Shown: positions 10,355 through 20,783 of the stretch, one piece after another
Position numbering within the stretch: the stretch's first letter is position 1
How the letters are laid out: each line of letters opens with the position of its first letter
Assembly (NCBI GenBank): GCA_934047225.1
Contig: OW204012.1
Span: 4,712,001 to 4,776,000 of the forward strand
Direction of reading: 5' to 3'
DNA length: 64,000 nucleotides
Source of the DNA: Ypsolopha sequella
Taxonomy: Eukaryota > Arthropoda > Insecta > Lepidoptera > Ypsolophidae
Notes under the pieces: generated by a model
Databases searched by the model: none
Told to the model about the DNA's origin: nothing
What the model saw: only the letters and a program-made list of their open reading frames with translations
Made by a program: the position numbers and the translations under genes

Positions 10355-13300
10355 TCATTTTAAAATATCTTTAATATGACAATTACCAACATGAGCCGAA
10401 TAAAAATCCTCCAACTCATATACTTGAGGAGAAATTATCCTTCGGACACGTGTCTTAGTGAAGCGAGGAGCCAACTTGTTAGTAAAGTAATCAATACCGG
10501 AAGAGCGCGAAAAATTACGTCTCCATACAATGTCTCCTACGTTGAGAGAAACGGAAATCCTATTTTTATTATATAATCTCGAATTGCGGAGAAAAGATAG
10601 GGACAAGTTATCGGCGACTTTTGCATAAATATCATCTAAAGATCTTAGATTCGAAGCATGCGAGGCCCGACTCTCTGCTATATCACCGCATCGAGTCTGA
10701 CTTTGTACATGTGACGTATCGATAATGAGATCTCTCCCGAACATAAGGAAATTCGGCGAAAAAGAAGTCGCGAGATTAATACAAGAGTTTAGATAGAGTT
10801 TAACTTTCGGTAACATGCGAGCCCACTGTCGGTGGTTGTCGCCAACTAACATGCTTAAACATGTAACAACGCTCTGATTATATCGTTCGACAGTATTGGC
10901 TTGAGGAGAGTAATATGGGGTAAAGAAGGGTTGGCAATTAAATTTAGTCAAAAAATCGTCAAAACGGGAACTTCTGAAAACGGTTGCGTTATCGCACAGA
11001 ATTGAATGGGGAATTCCGAAATTCAAAAAAATTTGATTCTCCAAAAGGTCGCAAATAGATTTAGCGTCCACCTTTTTTAGGCAAAATAGCCAGACGTATT
11101 TGGAAAAAACGTCTACAACAGATAGTATATATTTATATCCGTGATAAGCCATGGGGAGAGGTCCGATAAGATCGATTGACAGCGTTTGAAGAGGAGCCGA
11201 AACTAATTTGGGATAGAACATTTGACCACGCGGCTGGGTATTAGAAATCTTAAAGGCTTTACAAACGTCACATTCGTTTAAAATTCGAGTGACGTCGCGA
11301 TACATATTGGGCCAGTAATATTTTTTTTTTATCTGGAGATACGTTTTCATTACGCCAGGATGTATTTGTGGAAAAACATTGTGTGCTTCCCACACGGCGT
11401 CGCGTATTTTTTCGCGAGGTAAAACCACACGCCACGATTCTCTGGTCAAAGGATCTAGAAGCGGGGCATGACGGAGTAAGACCCCTTCACGGATACAATA
11501 TGCCGGAAACATTTGAGGGTGGTCGCGTGCGCCCATGAACATTTTTTTGAACCAATCATCAGAAGTAGAATCAAGACCACGATCATACGTAATGGGAGCG
11601 ACGAAAGCTCTCGAGAGGGCATCCGGCACGACATGTTGGACACCTTTTCGGTGAACTATTTCAAAGTTGAATTGAGAGATGATTGTAGACCAACGTGCCA
11701 AACGACCTGACGGGTTATCTAACGTCATCAACCACTTAAGAGCGATGTGATCGGTGACGATAGTAAATTGCGTACCATCAAGATAACCCCGAAAGTGTTT
11801 GATGGATTCTAGAACAGAAAGTAACTCCCTTTCGGTAGTGCTATAATTTCGTTCGGCTTTGGAAAAGAGTTTGGAAAAATACGCGATAGGGTGCTCCTTG
11901 TCATCAGTAACTTGGGAAAGAACAGAACCAAGTCCAACGGATGAAGCATCGCAATGAAGAATAAACGGTTTCGTGAAGTCCGGACAAGCCATAACCGGGG
12001 TGTTAATTAGAGCATTCTTTAACTCGTGGAAAGCATGATCAGCTGCTTCGTTCCAATCAATAGAATCTCGTCCCTTTTTTTTACCTAATAAAATAGTTAA
12101 AGGAGCGATAATCGAAGAAAAATTATCGACAAATCTCCGATAATAAGAGCAGAGACCAATAAAGCCACGTAGAGCTTTTGCAGTGGTAGGGGTAGGGAAT
12201 TCTTTAATAGAATCCAACTTAGCGGGATCGGTGTTCAGACCATCCTTATTCAAAACATAACCGAGATATTTAAGTTCGGCTTTACAAAATTCGCACTTTT
12301 TGAGGTTAAGGGAAAGTCCGGCTTCCTTAAGGCGGTCCTTAACCTTTTTCAACAGCTGTAAATGACTATCAAAATCACGGGAGACGAGGACCAGATCGTC
12401 GACATACCCGAAAATACAATCGTCAGTATCTTTTGTGTACTCATAATTGACAATCATATCTGTTAGGCGTTGCATTTCTGACGCGGCGTTTGTCAAACCA
12501 AACGGCATCCTGACAAATTCGAAAAGGCCACGTTGGGGGACTATAAATGCGGTTTTTTCACAGCTTTCTTTATCGGCTAAAGGGATCTGCCAAAAAGCAT
12601 TACGAAAATCAAGAGAAGTGATGTAGCGAGCACCACGAAGATTATCCAAAATGTCCTGAATACGAGGTAGAGGATAGGAATCTCTAACAGTAACATTGTT
12701 GAGCTTGCGACTATCGACACAGAAACGAACAGATCCGTCTTTTTTTGTAACCATAACGACGGGACTCGCCCAAGGCGATCGAGATGGTCGAATAACCCCA
12801 GCGTCCAACATTTTGTCTATCTCTTCGTTGAGAATCTTAAGCTTAACCGGAGAGAGGGGATAGTAACGTTGTCGGATAGGTGGACCGACGGTATTTATTT
12901 TATGGGATAACCAACTGGTTCTTCCTAAACCTATTTTGTCGGAAGAGATATCTTCGAATTGGTTAATAACTTCTTGTAACCTTACTTCTTGTTCAGAAGA
13001 AAGGAAAGAACGCGGTTGGACTTGTCGAACCTCACCGACAAGAACATTCTCCGGATGAGAAACCTTGGACATTAAAAGATTTCCTTTAATATTTTTATTA
13101 AAAGCCTGACTAAAAACTACGGTCAGGCCGAACTTGTTCCAAAAATCGATGCCGAGAATAACAGGAGAAACAATACGGTCGGCAACAAGATAATCATGCA
13201 AAAAGGAAACTCCGTTAAAAGTGGTTAAAAGAGAAACCGTACCGGAAATAACCATAGGTGATCCATCTGCGGAATAAACAGAGGGAAGAAAACCGGGACT

Positions 13301-13516
13301 AGCACGAATGCCCAGGCTTTTATCAAGGAACTCGCGGGAAAGGAGCGACAATTGCGCACCAGTGTCAAGAAGCGCCTCGCAAGATTGATTAGACAGGGAA
13401 ATTTCAACGAAAAGACGGTTATCGGATGAATCTGTCAAACGCACCGGAGAAATTTCAATTTGAGAACTCCTCCGGTGATCAACTAGTTTTTTGGAGTTTG
13501 ACTGCAAGAAGGACAA
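10355..13516 (-). CDS. Pol polyprotein of the LTR element (PR-RT-RH-IN)
   Basis: 1053 codons, uninterrupted. Domains in order: aspartic protease (LLDTGAQ, residues 49-55); reverse transcriptase with SLDF at 301-304 and YVDD at 371-374; RNase H (HCDAS near 521-525, TERELL near 561, TDH near 588); integrase with a zinc-binding H712/H719/C749/C752 and the D782, D842, E877 triad, then a basic C-terminal domain. All catalytic residues I can check are present, so the protein looks intact. The frame is -1 to gag. The RT block SRKLNNVT and PFGLTNA places it in Ty3/gypsy. Confidence 0.96.
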   Translation of the reverse strand: MSFLQSNSKKLVDHRRSSQIEISPVRLTDSSDNRLFVEISLSNQSCEALLDTGAQLSLLSREFLDKSLGIRASPGFLPSVYSADGSPMVISGTVSLLTTFNGVSFLHDYLVADRIVSPVILGIDFWNKFGLTVVFSQAFNKNIKGNLLMSKVSHPENVLVGEVRQVQPRSFLSSEQEVRLQEVINQFEDISSDKIGLGRTSWLSHKINTVGPPIRQRYYPLSPVKLKILNEEIDKMLDAGVIRPSRSPWASPVVMVTKKDGSVRFCVDSRKLNNVTVRDSYPLPRIQDILDNLRGARYITSLDFRNAFWQIPLADKESCEKTAFIVPQRGLFEFVRMPFGLTNAASEMQRLTDMIVNYEYTKDTDDCIFGYVDDLVLVSRDFDSHLQLLKKVKDRLKEAGLSLNLKKCEFCKAELKYLGYVLNKDGLNTDPAKLDSIKEFPTPTTAKALRGFIGLCSYYRRFVDNFSSIIAPLTILLGKKKGRDSIDWNEAADHAFHELKNALINTPVMACPDFTKPFILHCDASSVGLGSVLSQVTDDKEHPIAYFSKLFSKAERNYSTTERELLSVLESIKHFRGYLDGTQFTIVTDHIALKWLMTLDNPSGRLARWSTIISQFNFEIVHRKGVQHVVPDALSRAFVAPITYDRGLDSTSDDWFKKMFMGARDHPQMFPAYCIREGVLLRHAPLLDPLTRESWRVVLPREKIRDAVWEAHNVFPQIHPGVMKTYLQIKKKYYWPNMYRDVTRILNECDVCKAFKISNTQPRGQMFYPKLVSAPLQTLSIDLIGPLPMAYHGYKYILSVVDVFSKYVWLFCLKKVDAKSICDLLENQIFLNFGIPHSILCDNATVFRSSRFDDFLTKFNCQPFFTPYYSPQANTVERYNQSVVTCLSMLVGDNHRQWARMLPKVKLYLNSCINLATSFSPNFLMFGRDLIIDTSHVQSQTRCGDIAESRASHASNLRSLDDIYAKVADNLSLSFLRNSRLYNKNRISVSLNVGDIVWRRNFSRSSGIDYFTNKLAPRFTKTRVRRIISPQVYELEDFYSAHVGNCHIKDILK

Positions 13517-14463
13517 TCACGGGTCAAAAAGCCTGGCTTCTTACATCTAAAACATATCTTGCCCGGAACGTTAGGGCATAGACGATAGGGATGGCCGTGT
13601 CCATCGCACTTAGGACAAACCACAGGGGTTGTTGAAACTGACGCGATACTGGCACGAGGAGCAAACGAAGGATTGTCGCTTGACAGAGCCTTCTGGGCCG
13701 AGTGGTCGTAGGTTTCGAAATTAGTCGCGATTTCGACTAAGGTTTTTAAATCCGAAATACGATTCGTTGACAGACACAACGCGTAACGCGGATGTAGATT
13801 AAACTTGATGATCGGCAAGAGTGCTCGATCTGAGATCGGGATCGAAAGCTTGGAATTCAGAGCTTTTATTTCAATTATGAATTCGCGAATGGGCTGATTC
13901 GCCTTTTGTTTTTTGTTGCGAATCTCACGTTCAGTGGTATCGTCAAAATCGACAGATCCGAAAGTATCAATAAATAGTGATTTAATTTCCGGAAGTGTGA
14001 GTTTATCATTCCTGACAGATCTGTAGAACATTAACGCGTGACCCGTTAAAAGCTCATGGAAGCGACGGACTACGTACTCGTCTTGCACTTCATATGCTGT
14101 CATGCACTCTTCTAAGCTGACAAAAAAATCGCGAACACACGAATGACCGTCAAAAGATAAGTTCCATTTCGATAAGGCGGGATTCTTATTGAGACGGCAT
14201 GCATAAGTAGCGGAAGGCGCGTTGTGTAAAGTATGACACGAAGCGGATGGCTGTTGGGTGGTGAGTTCCATTTGTGATGGTGGTTGGCTCTGATTGGTGA
14301 TTACGCTCCGTCTAGGGAGAGGCCTAGGTGTTTCCGTGACGTTCTCTTGTTGGTGGGACGCTCCAGCGTAGAGTACGCGCCGGACTGTAGAACATTGCAG
14401 AATGGGTGATGGGTCTTCAGCGGGGTCACCCATCGAAATCAAATCATCGTCGTGAGGATTCAT
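13483..14463 (-). CDS. Gag-like protein of the LTR element
   Basis: 326 codons from ATG. A Pro/Gln/Thr-rich N-terminus is followed by a capsid-like helical region (LNPALSKWNLSFDG-like start, ...FHELLTGHALMFYRS..., IREFIIEIKALNSKL) and two C-terminal zinc-knuckle motifs. The first, CPKCDGHGHPYRLC, is a full CCHC; the second, CFRCKKPGFLTRDC, has Phe where His is expected. Packages element RNA by family analogy. Its last 34 nt overlap pol in the -1 frame, suggesting frameshifted Gag-Pol. Confidence 0.9.
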   Translation of the reverse strand: MNPHDDDLISMGDPAEDPSPILQCSTVRRVLYAGASHQQENVTETPRPLPRRSVITNQSQPPSQMELTTQQPSASCHTLHNAPSATYACRLNKNPALSKWNLSFDGHSCVRDFFVSLEECMTAYEVQDEYVVRRFHELLTGHALMFYRSVRNDKLTLPEIKSLFIDTFGSVDFDDTTEREIRNKKQKANQPIREFIIEIKALNSKLSIPISDRALLPIIKFNLHPRYALCLSTNRISDLKTLVEIATNFETYDHSAQKALSSDNPSFAPRASIASVSTTPVVCPKCDGHGHPYRLCPNVPGKICFRCKKPGFLTRDCPSCSQTPKN

Positions 14464-15332
14464 GATTTAACAAAAAGGCAGAATTTATCAAGAATAGTGA
14501 AAACCGGAAAACGCAATAATATTTGCAAAATAAGGTTTTGCTATTCAATTGACCTCAATACGGCGAAAATAGTTTGTTAAAAAATGTAAACCAGGAAGTT
14601 CAAAATAATAGACAAATATTCAAATGTCGACTTTGACAGTTGACAAATCTGAAAATGTAAACAAAGATTTCAGCAATTGCAAAACCTTTTCAAGAAAAAT
14701 TTCAACGTTTGTTCTGTAAAAACAAAAAGATTAATTCGAGGATTTGCGACAAAATTTCTTGCAAGGAAGAGACAATCTCAATATTATTGTGAAAATTTTG
14801 CAACGAAATGAGATTGCCTATATTGGATTAGGGATCAACAGGAAACGAATAAAGTGACCATCCGGATCTACTGGTATCAACAATTATGCTAGAAACACAA
14901 TAAATATGTTTAACTAGTAACTACCACATTTATGGATAAATTACAATAAATTTATTTGACTTGAAAACTCAGTGTAATTTATTTACTAGAACAGGTAACA
15001 ATTATTAATGATAGATATGGAAAGTAATAGGCTACTAAATATTGAAATGCACTTACCTGCAGGTCCTACCTAACTATACATAAGGAAATTAGGTTAGGGA
15101 TAGGATAATATACACACACAAATAAAACAGGTAATACACAAAAAGTGTGTAAATACTTTATTCCTTTATTAAAATTTGCAAAACATAGATTTCACAAATT
15201 AAGGGTACTCATAAAGACAAAAAATATTCTTCGTGGAAAAATTTGGTTCCTTTCGACAGCTTGGTATTGGGGTTCCTTAGAAGAGAAAACGCTGCCTGAT
15301 ATGGCGCTGCGCTGACAAATATGGCGCCCGAA
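14464..15332 (-). other. LTR element: leader region before gag
   Basis: 869 bp between the shared LTR segment and the gag ATG. It has no clear primer-binding site in sense orientation. At its 5' border 15322-15339 the + strand reads TGGCGCCCGAACAGGGAC, the 18-mer used by tRNA-Lys-primed retroelements, but antisense to gag-pol. Otherwise AT-rich, nothing recognised. Confidence 0.5.
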
Positions 15333-15825
15333 CAGGGACGTGGTCCTTACATCAGGCCTCAATAGGTACAACCGTACGAGATGGCGGATGGGATAATCAG
15401 ACTGGGGAGACCCAGGAACCCTTTAAAAAATAATCCCGAAGGGTCGCTGTAAAGAAATAAAACAACGGCGTCAAGACATGCTTATGAAACGAGGGAAAGG
15501 AAGTTAACGTATTGGAAACGGGACAAAAAGGATTTTCAGAGAATGAAACCAAAATTACACAAAACTCACCGGGAAATGCAGGAAAACTGGCTTACACAAT
15601 GCTCAGGGCAATTGCGCTCTGTTTCTATATTTTAAATATTAAATTTGTTATTTTGCAAAAGTGATTTCTTTCCTCTGTCACGATCTTCTCTGATATGAGA
15701 AAAATAACAAAAAAATCTGACAAGAATATTCTAACTATTTGAATTCGAAAATTCAGAAAAGCAGCCAACGATAAAGAAAGACTAAAAATATATAAAAAGG
15801 TTGAATACTTGTAGCGAATGCTACA
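15333..15825 (-). repeat. 5' LTR (portion shared with 3' LTR)
   Basis: On the sense (minus) strand it starts TGTAGCATTCGCTACA, followed by a TATA-type stretch (CCTTTTTATATATTTTTAG) suited to a promoter. The 493 bp equal 9209-9701. Beyond 15333 the sequence no longer matches the other LTR. Confidence 0.85.
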
Positions 15826-16010
15826 CTATGTATATTGTGTATGCTGCCATCGCAAAGTTTCCATTGGTCTCTGTAAATTAGAACTTCAAATTTTTTCAAT
15901 TCAATATTTTTGAAATTCTAATTTAGAGATAACAATGGAAACGTTGCGATGGCAACATACACAATACATAGGTAATAAGGTTTTGTTGAATAACTATTGA
16001 GTGAATTAAC
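15826..16010. mobile_element. MITE-C, right part
   Basis: Continuation of the split MITE: an internal inverted repeat (tgctgccatcgcaaagtttc / gaaacgttgcgatggcaaca) and the tail caaggttttgttgaataact-type sequence. It is cut off at the TTAA of the next element. Confidence 0.7.
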
Positions 16011-16015
16011 CTTAA

Positions 16016-16992
16016 GGCGCTCTTATCCCAGAAGAGTGACTCTCTGTCTTTTTCTTTACGTGTAAGGAGTAAAGAAAATAACCATACTTTTGTACTTTTT
16101 CGTTGTTTTTATCGGTTTTTAAATTGTTTAAAAATAAGGGATATGTTTATTAAAACCCACTTACGTGGTCGACCTAGAAAATTTAAAGAGCAATAATACC
16201 AGATATGTTTCGTTAATAAAAGAGTGGAATTATGGAAATGGCATGATTTGAAAGGTCTTATTACATGCTGTGTTCGTGAATTATTTCTATCGAGCAAAGT
16301 TTATCTGATCGTGTAACACATGCGTGGAAGACCTAGATAAAGGTTCGAACTATATTGCGTATTTTTTTTTGAAGTTTTAGACGATATTTGAATGAATGAA
16401 ATACATTTTTTTGAATGAAATACATTTATTTAAAAAAACACGAAAGCATATTCTATTTGCAAAACATCCGCCAAACCGTGCGGTTTGTAGGCAGAATAGC
16501 CTCGTTTTACATATATAAAACGCGTCTAGCATATGGAAACACAATACCCATTATGCAATACGCAAAACAACCCACAGTCAGTAAACAATAATTTATGTTT
16601 TATACATTTACATTTCCTATGTAAGTTTAGATAGATAGAACAATTTAACTTTCTTTTTAAACACACATTTGGAGTATAAAAATGAAAATGAATGAAAATT
16701 TCTTTATTGCAAAAACATGTTACAATATACAAAACGACACTAATTCTCACATTAAGTTTCCTTGTGAAGTGGAAACTATGCTCTACCCAGAACATTAAAG
16801 AATATTATAATTATGAGTGCTAAAAGAGCAAGTAACAATTTACATCTAAAAAAAATTACAAAAAATAAATAAAAAATATAATGAATTAAAGTTGCTTCAG
16901 AATATATATGACTCATTTCTTAAGTCAGCTGGCAGTGCATTGAACAAAGTTCTATTTGACTTTGAAATTACTGATTTTGGGATAAGAGCGCC
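16016..16992. mobile_element. TTAA-flanked nonautonomous DNA element
   Basis: Inverted ends GGCGCTCTTATCCCA (16016-16030) and TGGGATAAGAGCGCC (16978-16992), each bordered by TTAA, the target of piggyBac-type transposases; the terminal bases differ from classical piggyBac, so the family is uncertain. It contains an inverted LINE/SINE tail (about 16670-16830; the related copy is at 39530-39690). A second member probably spans 40850-41280 (ttaaaggcgc ... gcgctcttaa). Confidence 0.6.
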
Positions 16993-17050
16993 TTAATTCA
17001 AAAACTGGCCCATCGAATTTAGAATTTCTTTATTTTGTATGATATTCCAG

Positions 17051-17169
17051 GTGTGACAGAATCGGAACAGAATCAGATGTTCATAATCCTCTCCTGTATA
17101 CTGCACCTCGGTAACATAGAACTGACTGAAACAGAGGGCGACGGGGGCGAAGATGGAGTCTATATTAAT
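17051..17169 (+). CDS. Myo5: Myosin V exon E4
   Basis: Encodes G-VTESEQNQMFIILSCILHL-GNIEL, the conserved ILHLGNI helix of the upper 50K domain, followed by an acidic stretch (TEGDGGEDGVYIN). Acceptor tattccag, donor AAT/gtgagt, 119 nt, enters in phase 1 and leaves in phase 0. It follows the largest intron in the window (10.5 kb), which is built of a LINE, a Helitron and an LTR element. Confidence 0.94.
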
Positions 17170-17332
17170 GTGAGTACCGGGGACTAATTTATCGCTATCG
17201 ATTTCAAAGGTACGCGTGGTTGGCTAGAAATTATGTTCAAATTCAAAATTCAAATAGTTTATTTGCATAGCAGGTATAGATGTATACACTTTTTACACGT
17301 CAAATTTAATCTAATTAAAAATATATGTAATA

Positions 17333-17690
17333 ATAGTAGTTTATGCTACAAGGGCGCAAAGGAATAAATTGTTTTAAACGTAACCGAGTAATTTATTGCT
17401 CTTACGCCCCTGTATCATACTACGTTTTTCAATGCATAGTGTGAGGAAATAAAACAAATATAATTTTGTGAACTTTAAATTGTAATTGGCTCAAAAGGAC
17501 TGTATTCAGAGCCGTTAAACAGTGGAAAAAAAGTATGACATTTATGGTACACAGGAAAGGCTGCAGGTTAGCCAACCATTGTAAATAAATAAAAAAAAAA
17601 ATAATAATAAAGCCCTAGGGCAAAATAATCGACTTTCTGTTCGGTTTTGATGCATAAGAAGTGGGCCTTTACGAGCACTTGCATTGAAAA
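17333..17690 (-). repeat. Repeat B, copy 2
   Basis: Inverted relative to copy 1, with a short deletion in the TIR unit (gaataaattgttttaaacgt). Confidence 0.8.
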
Positions 17691-18430
17691 ATAATAAATG
17701 TAATGAACTAAATTGAAGGTTTATTTAATTTATGTAGCAATATATATACGATTAAAATGATAGGTAAAATATATATAATACAAGGTAAAATCCAATCAAC
17801 CGCCCGAACCCATACCGGAGACCCGGCCAGGGACCAGGAACAAGGTGTGTCATGATATGTTTGAGACAATCCTCAAGACGGTGTGTAACGGCATAGTCTA
17901 AGTATTACTACGTATAGACTAGCAGTTCAGCACATCAGTGTACATTCAATGTGCACATCAGGTGTAAAATTCGAACGAAATCTAGATGGCGTTGCTAAAT
18001 CCTCTAACGAACACGATGCTAAAAAAGACCGATTGGTGACGCTAGTGGCACAGCGATGTCACGTAACATAAAAATAATTCCCACCTCGATAATAGATGGC
18101 GCTGAAATATTCACTGTTAGTGTTGCCAACTTAGCGCCATCTAGTTTTTCTAAGCAAAACTTTTACAACCACATGTTTAAAGATATATATATTTTTATTT
18201 ATACGAATCAATAATTAAATAAAATACTTTATAATTATAAAATTACACGGCTTAAGATATATTTCGGGTCCGACCTGGACCCGGCATCAGTTAAATATAC
18301 TAATAGAAATAGGTATGGCTTGACAACATCCATAGACATTAACATTAGCGCATAGATAAAATATGTGTTAGAACTATTTATAAAAACTATTTACAATCGA
18401 GCTTCGATTTCGATAATGAGGTGATGATGC

Positions 18431-18488
<58 letters not shown>

Positions 18489-18580
18489 GATGATGATGAT
18501 GCTGATGACGATGACGATGAAGATGCTGGTGATGGTGATGGTGATCATGATGGTGATGAGGGGGTAGGTAATCTGTGTCA

Positions 18581-19486
18581 TCAATGTTGTTTATTGAGGC
18601 CATCTCCGTAATGCGCACCAAGAGACCATATAAACGAGGACTCCCATGTCCTAAGCTGTATGTCGGTTAAGGGGGGATGAAATGACTTTATGATTCTGAC
18701 GGTGAAGCACTGATCGAATGTTAGGGTGTGTAGGCGTGTGTGTGTAGGAATGGGTAGAATGTTGTTTTGTATGGATGATGTGTGTCGGTGTTGATTTATG
18801 CGTATGTGTAGTGGATTTTTAGTTTCTCCTATATAGAATGCCGGACAGTGCCGGCATTCTAGCAGATATATGCAATTTTTAGTTTTGCAGTTCGTGTTGG
18901 GTTGGGATGTGTATGTTTCTGATGTGTGATGTGTGTTGATTTGTATGTTGGTGTTTATGATGGGGCAGGTTTTACATCGCGGTCGGCGGCAAGGGGATGT
19001 TCCAGGAGAGGTCATAGTTGTGGGTATAGGACTTGGTTTTGTTTTATTTAGTGTTGATTTTAGATTTATATTTTGTCGAAAGCATATTTTTGGATTTGTT
19101 GGGAGAAGATTTTTTGTTTCGTCATTTTGACGGAGTATTGGTAGATTATCTTTAATAAGGGTCTTTAATTTGTGGCTACCGTGGAAATATGTGGTAATGA
19201 GACGGGTTTCTTGAGATTGAGATGAATTTGTGTGGTTATGATTATTTCCAGAATATTGTGGTCGTTTATACAAATGTTTTTGTAGAAACCGTTCAGGGTA
19301 GTTTCTTTTCAGGAGTCCACTGTGAATTTTGTCATGATATGTGGTAAGTGCATTTTCGTTATTGCAAATCCGCCGACCACGGAGTGATAGGGAGTATGGT
19401 AACGATTTTTTTATGTGTGGAGGATGGCAGCTATGGAAATCAAGGTATTGTAGTTTGTTTTGATTTCCATAGCTGCCACACATCAC
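18581..19486 (-). CDS. Penelope-like element C-terminus: thumb, linker, GIY-YIG
   Basis: 301 codons: ...YHDKIHSGLLKRNYPERFLQ..., then the linker ICFRQNINLKSTLNK, a cysteine motif CRRPRCKTC, and the endonuclease start CIYLLECRHCPAFYIGETKN, PLHIRINQH. YLLEC...YIGETK is the GIY-YIG signature of Penelope proteins. The reverse transcriptase core is missing, so it is a 5'-truncated copy and not autonomous. The last residues are GDGLNKQH before a stop. Confidence 0.85.
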   Translation of the reverse strand: MMCGSYGNQNKLQYLDFHSCHPPHIKKSLPYSLSLRGRRICNNENALTTYHDKIHSGLLKRNYPERFLQKHLYKRPQYSGNNHNHTNSSQSQETRLITTYFHGSHKLKTLIKDNLPILRQNDETKNLLPTNPKICFRQNINLKSTLNKTKPSPIPTTMTSPGTSPCRRPRCKTCPIINTNIQINTHHTSETYTSQPNTNCKTKNCIYLLECRHCPAFYIGETKNPLHIRINQHRHTSSIQNNILPIPTHTRLHTLTFDQCFTVRIIKSFHPPLTDIQLRTWESSFIWSLGAHYGDGLNKQH

Positions 19487-19831
19487 ACATCAGAAACATA
19501 CACATCCCAACCCAACACGAACTGCAAAACTAAAAATTGCATATATCTGCTAGAATGCCGGCACTGTCCGGCATTCTATATAGGAGAAACTAAAAATCCA
19601 CTACACATACGCATAAATCAACACCGACACACATCATCCATACAAAACAACATTCTACCCATTCCTACACACACACGCCTACACACCCTAACATTCGATC
19701 AGTGCTTCACCGTCAGAATCATAAAGTCATTTCATCCCCCCTTAACCGACATACAGCTTAGGACATGGGAGTCCTCGTTTATATGGTCTCTTGGTGCGCA
19801 TTACGGAGATGGCCTCAATAAACAACATTGA
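19475..19831 (+). pseudogene. Second Penelope GIY-YIG copy (opposite strand)
   Basis: Repeats the last ~115 codons of the minus-strand copy (THHTSETYTSQPNTNCKTKN, CIYLLECRHCPAFYIGETKN, to GLNKQH) with no visible amino-acid change, showing the two are very young. It lacks everything upstream of the Cys motif. Confidence 0.85.
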
Positions 19832-19844
19832 TGACACAGATTAC

Positions 19845-19910
19845 CTACCCCCTCATCACCATCATGATCACCATCACCATCACCAGCATCTTCATCGTCA
19901 TCGTCATCAG

Positions 19911-19978
<68 letters not shown>

Positions 19979-19983
19979 GCATC
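19845..19983 (+). repeat. CAT/ATC trinucleotide run
   Basis: About 45 imperfect CAT triplets in the 3' UTR of the Penelope tail; the mirror run is at 18421-18557. The lengths differ slightly between arms, which marks slippage after duplication. Frames here read poly-His or poly-Ile but are not genes. Confidence 0.9.
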
Positions 19984-20460
19984 ATCACCTCATTATCGAA
20001 ATCGAAGCTCGATTGCAAATAGTTTTTATAAATAGTTCTAACACATATTTTATCTATGCGCTAATGTTAATGTCTATGGATGTTGTCAAGCCATACCTAT
20101 TTCTATTAGTATATTTAACTGATGCCGGGTCCAGGTCGGACCCGAAATATATCTTAAACCGTGTAATTTTATAATTATAAAGTATTTTATTTAATTATTG
20201 ATTCGTATAAATAAAAATATATATATAAAAAGCTTTTCAAAAGTGAATATATTTTATACCATGTTTAAAGATAAAGGTTTAAAAAACATATATATAAGTT
20301 TCATATTGATTGCGTCTGCGGTAGATTCAGTACAATCGTTCAAAAACTGTTGAGAAAGGAAGGCCTCCTCTTAATAGGTAGAACACCCCGTTTTAGGTAA
20401 AAAAGGTTATCATCTTAACAACCTGTATACATCTAGTACAGGTCAGTTAAAAATTATATA

Positions 20461-20655
20461 TTTAGTTTGTGGATATATTAACAATTTGCAATATTCCGCT
20501 AAACACTCTTACCATGCTATTCAAAATGCAGACTCAAGCACCGCCCGCCCTCCTGCATAAAACATGCACAAGCAAAGCATAAGTAAAGCATATGAATAGC
20601 ATGGTGAGAGTTTTTAGCGGAATATTACAAATTATTAATATATCCACAAATTTAT
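20461..20655. mobile_element. TIR MITE
   Basis: tttgtggatatattaac... mirrored by ...ttaatatatccacaaa, arms ~60 bp. Confidence 0.75.
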
Positions 20656-20783
20656 GATGGACTTCCGCAAAGTAACGCCTTTTTCAGTAAATTTTATATA
20701 TTTAGTGTTAATGACGGAAATAATGCTTGTGTAAAGTTGTAACACGAGTTAATGTTAGATGTTTGAACTGTCGCTTGTTTCAG

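Larger units (their letters stand above)
8587..15825 (-). mobile_element. Ty3/gypsy-type LTR retrotransposon
   Basis: About 7.24 kb. It begins TGTAGC and ends GCTACA, flanked by a 4-bp target duplication CTAT (8583-8586 and 15826-15829). Removing it restores acctat-gtat-attgtgtatgctgcc of a MITE whose uninterrupted relatives occur elsewhere (near 53085). gag and pol are both open on the minus strand with the gag-pol order and small overlap of Ty3/gypsy elements; no env frame is present. A 493-bp segment is repeated at both ends, apparently without a difference, so insertion is recent. Confidence 0.9.
18186..20259. mobile_element. Inverted pair of Penelope-like element tails
   Basis: Two copies of the 3' end of a Penelope-like element lie in opposite orientation (arms about 18186-18930 and 19477-20220). 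A 14-bp target duplication catgtttaaagata flanks the whole (18172-18185 and 20260-20273), so the pair arrived or was resolved as one unit. Each arm has the GIY-YIG end, a CAT/ATG trinucleotide run and an A/T-rich tail. Inverted, partial second copies are known for this retroelement class. Confidence 0.8.

Noticed and set aside
10376..11710. Small + strand ORFs within the pol region
   Set aside because: Antisense shadows of the intact pol frame.
18391..20174. Poly-His / poly-Ile proteins
   Set aside because: Translation of CAT/ATG trinucleotide runs in the untranslated end of the Penelope tails, past the stop codon of the GIY-YIG frame.
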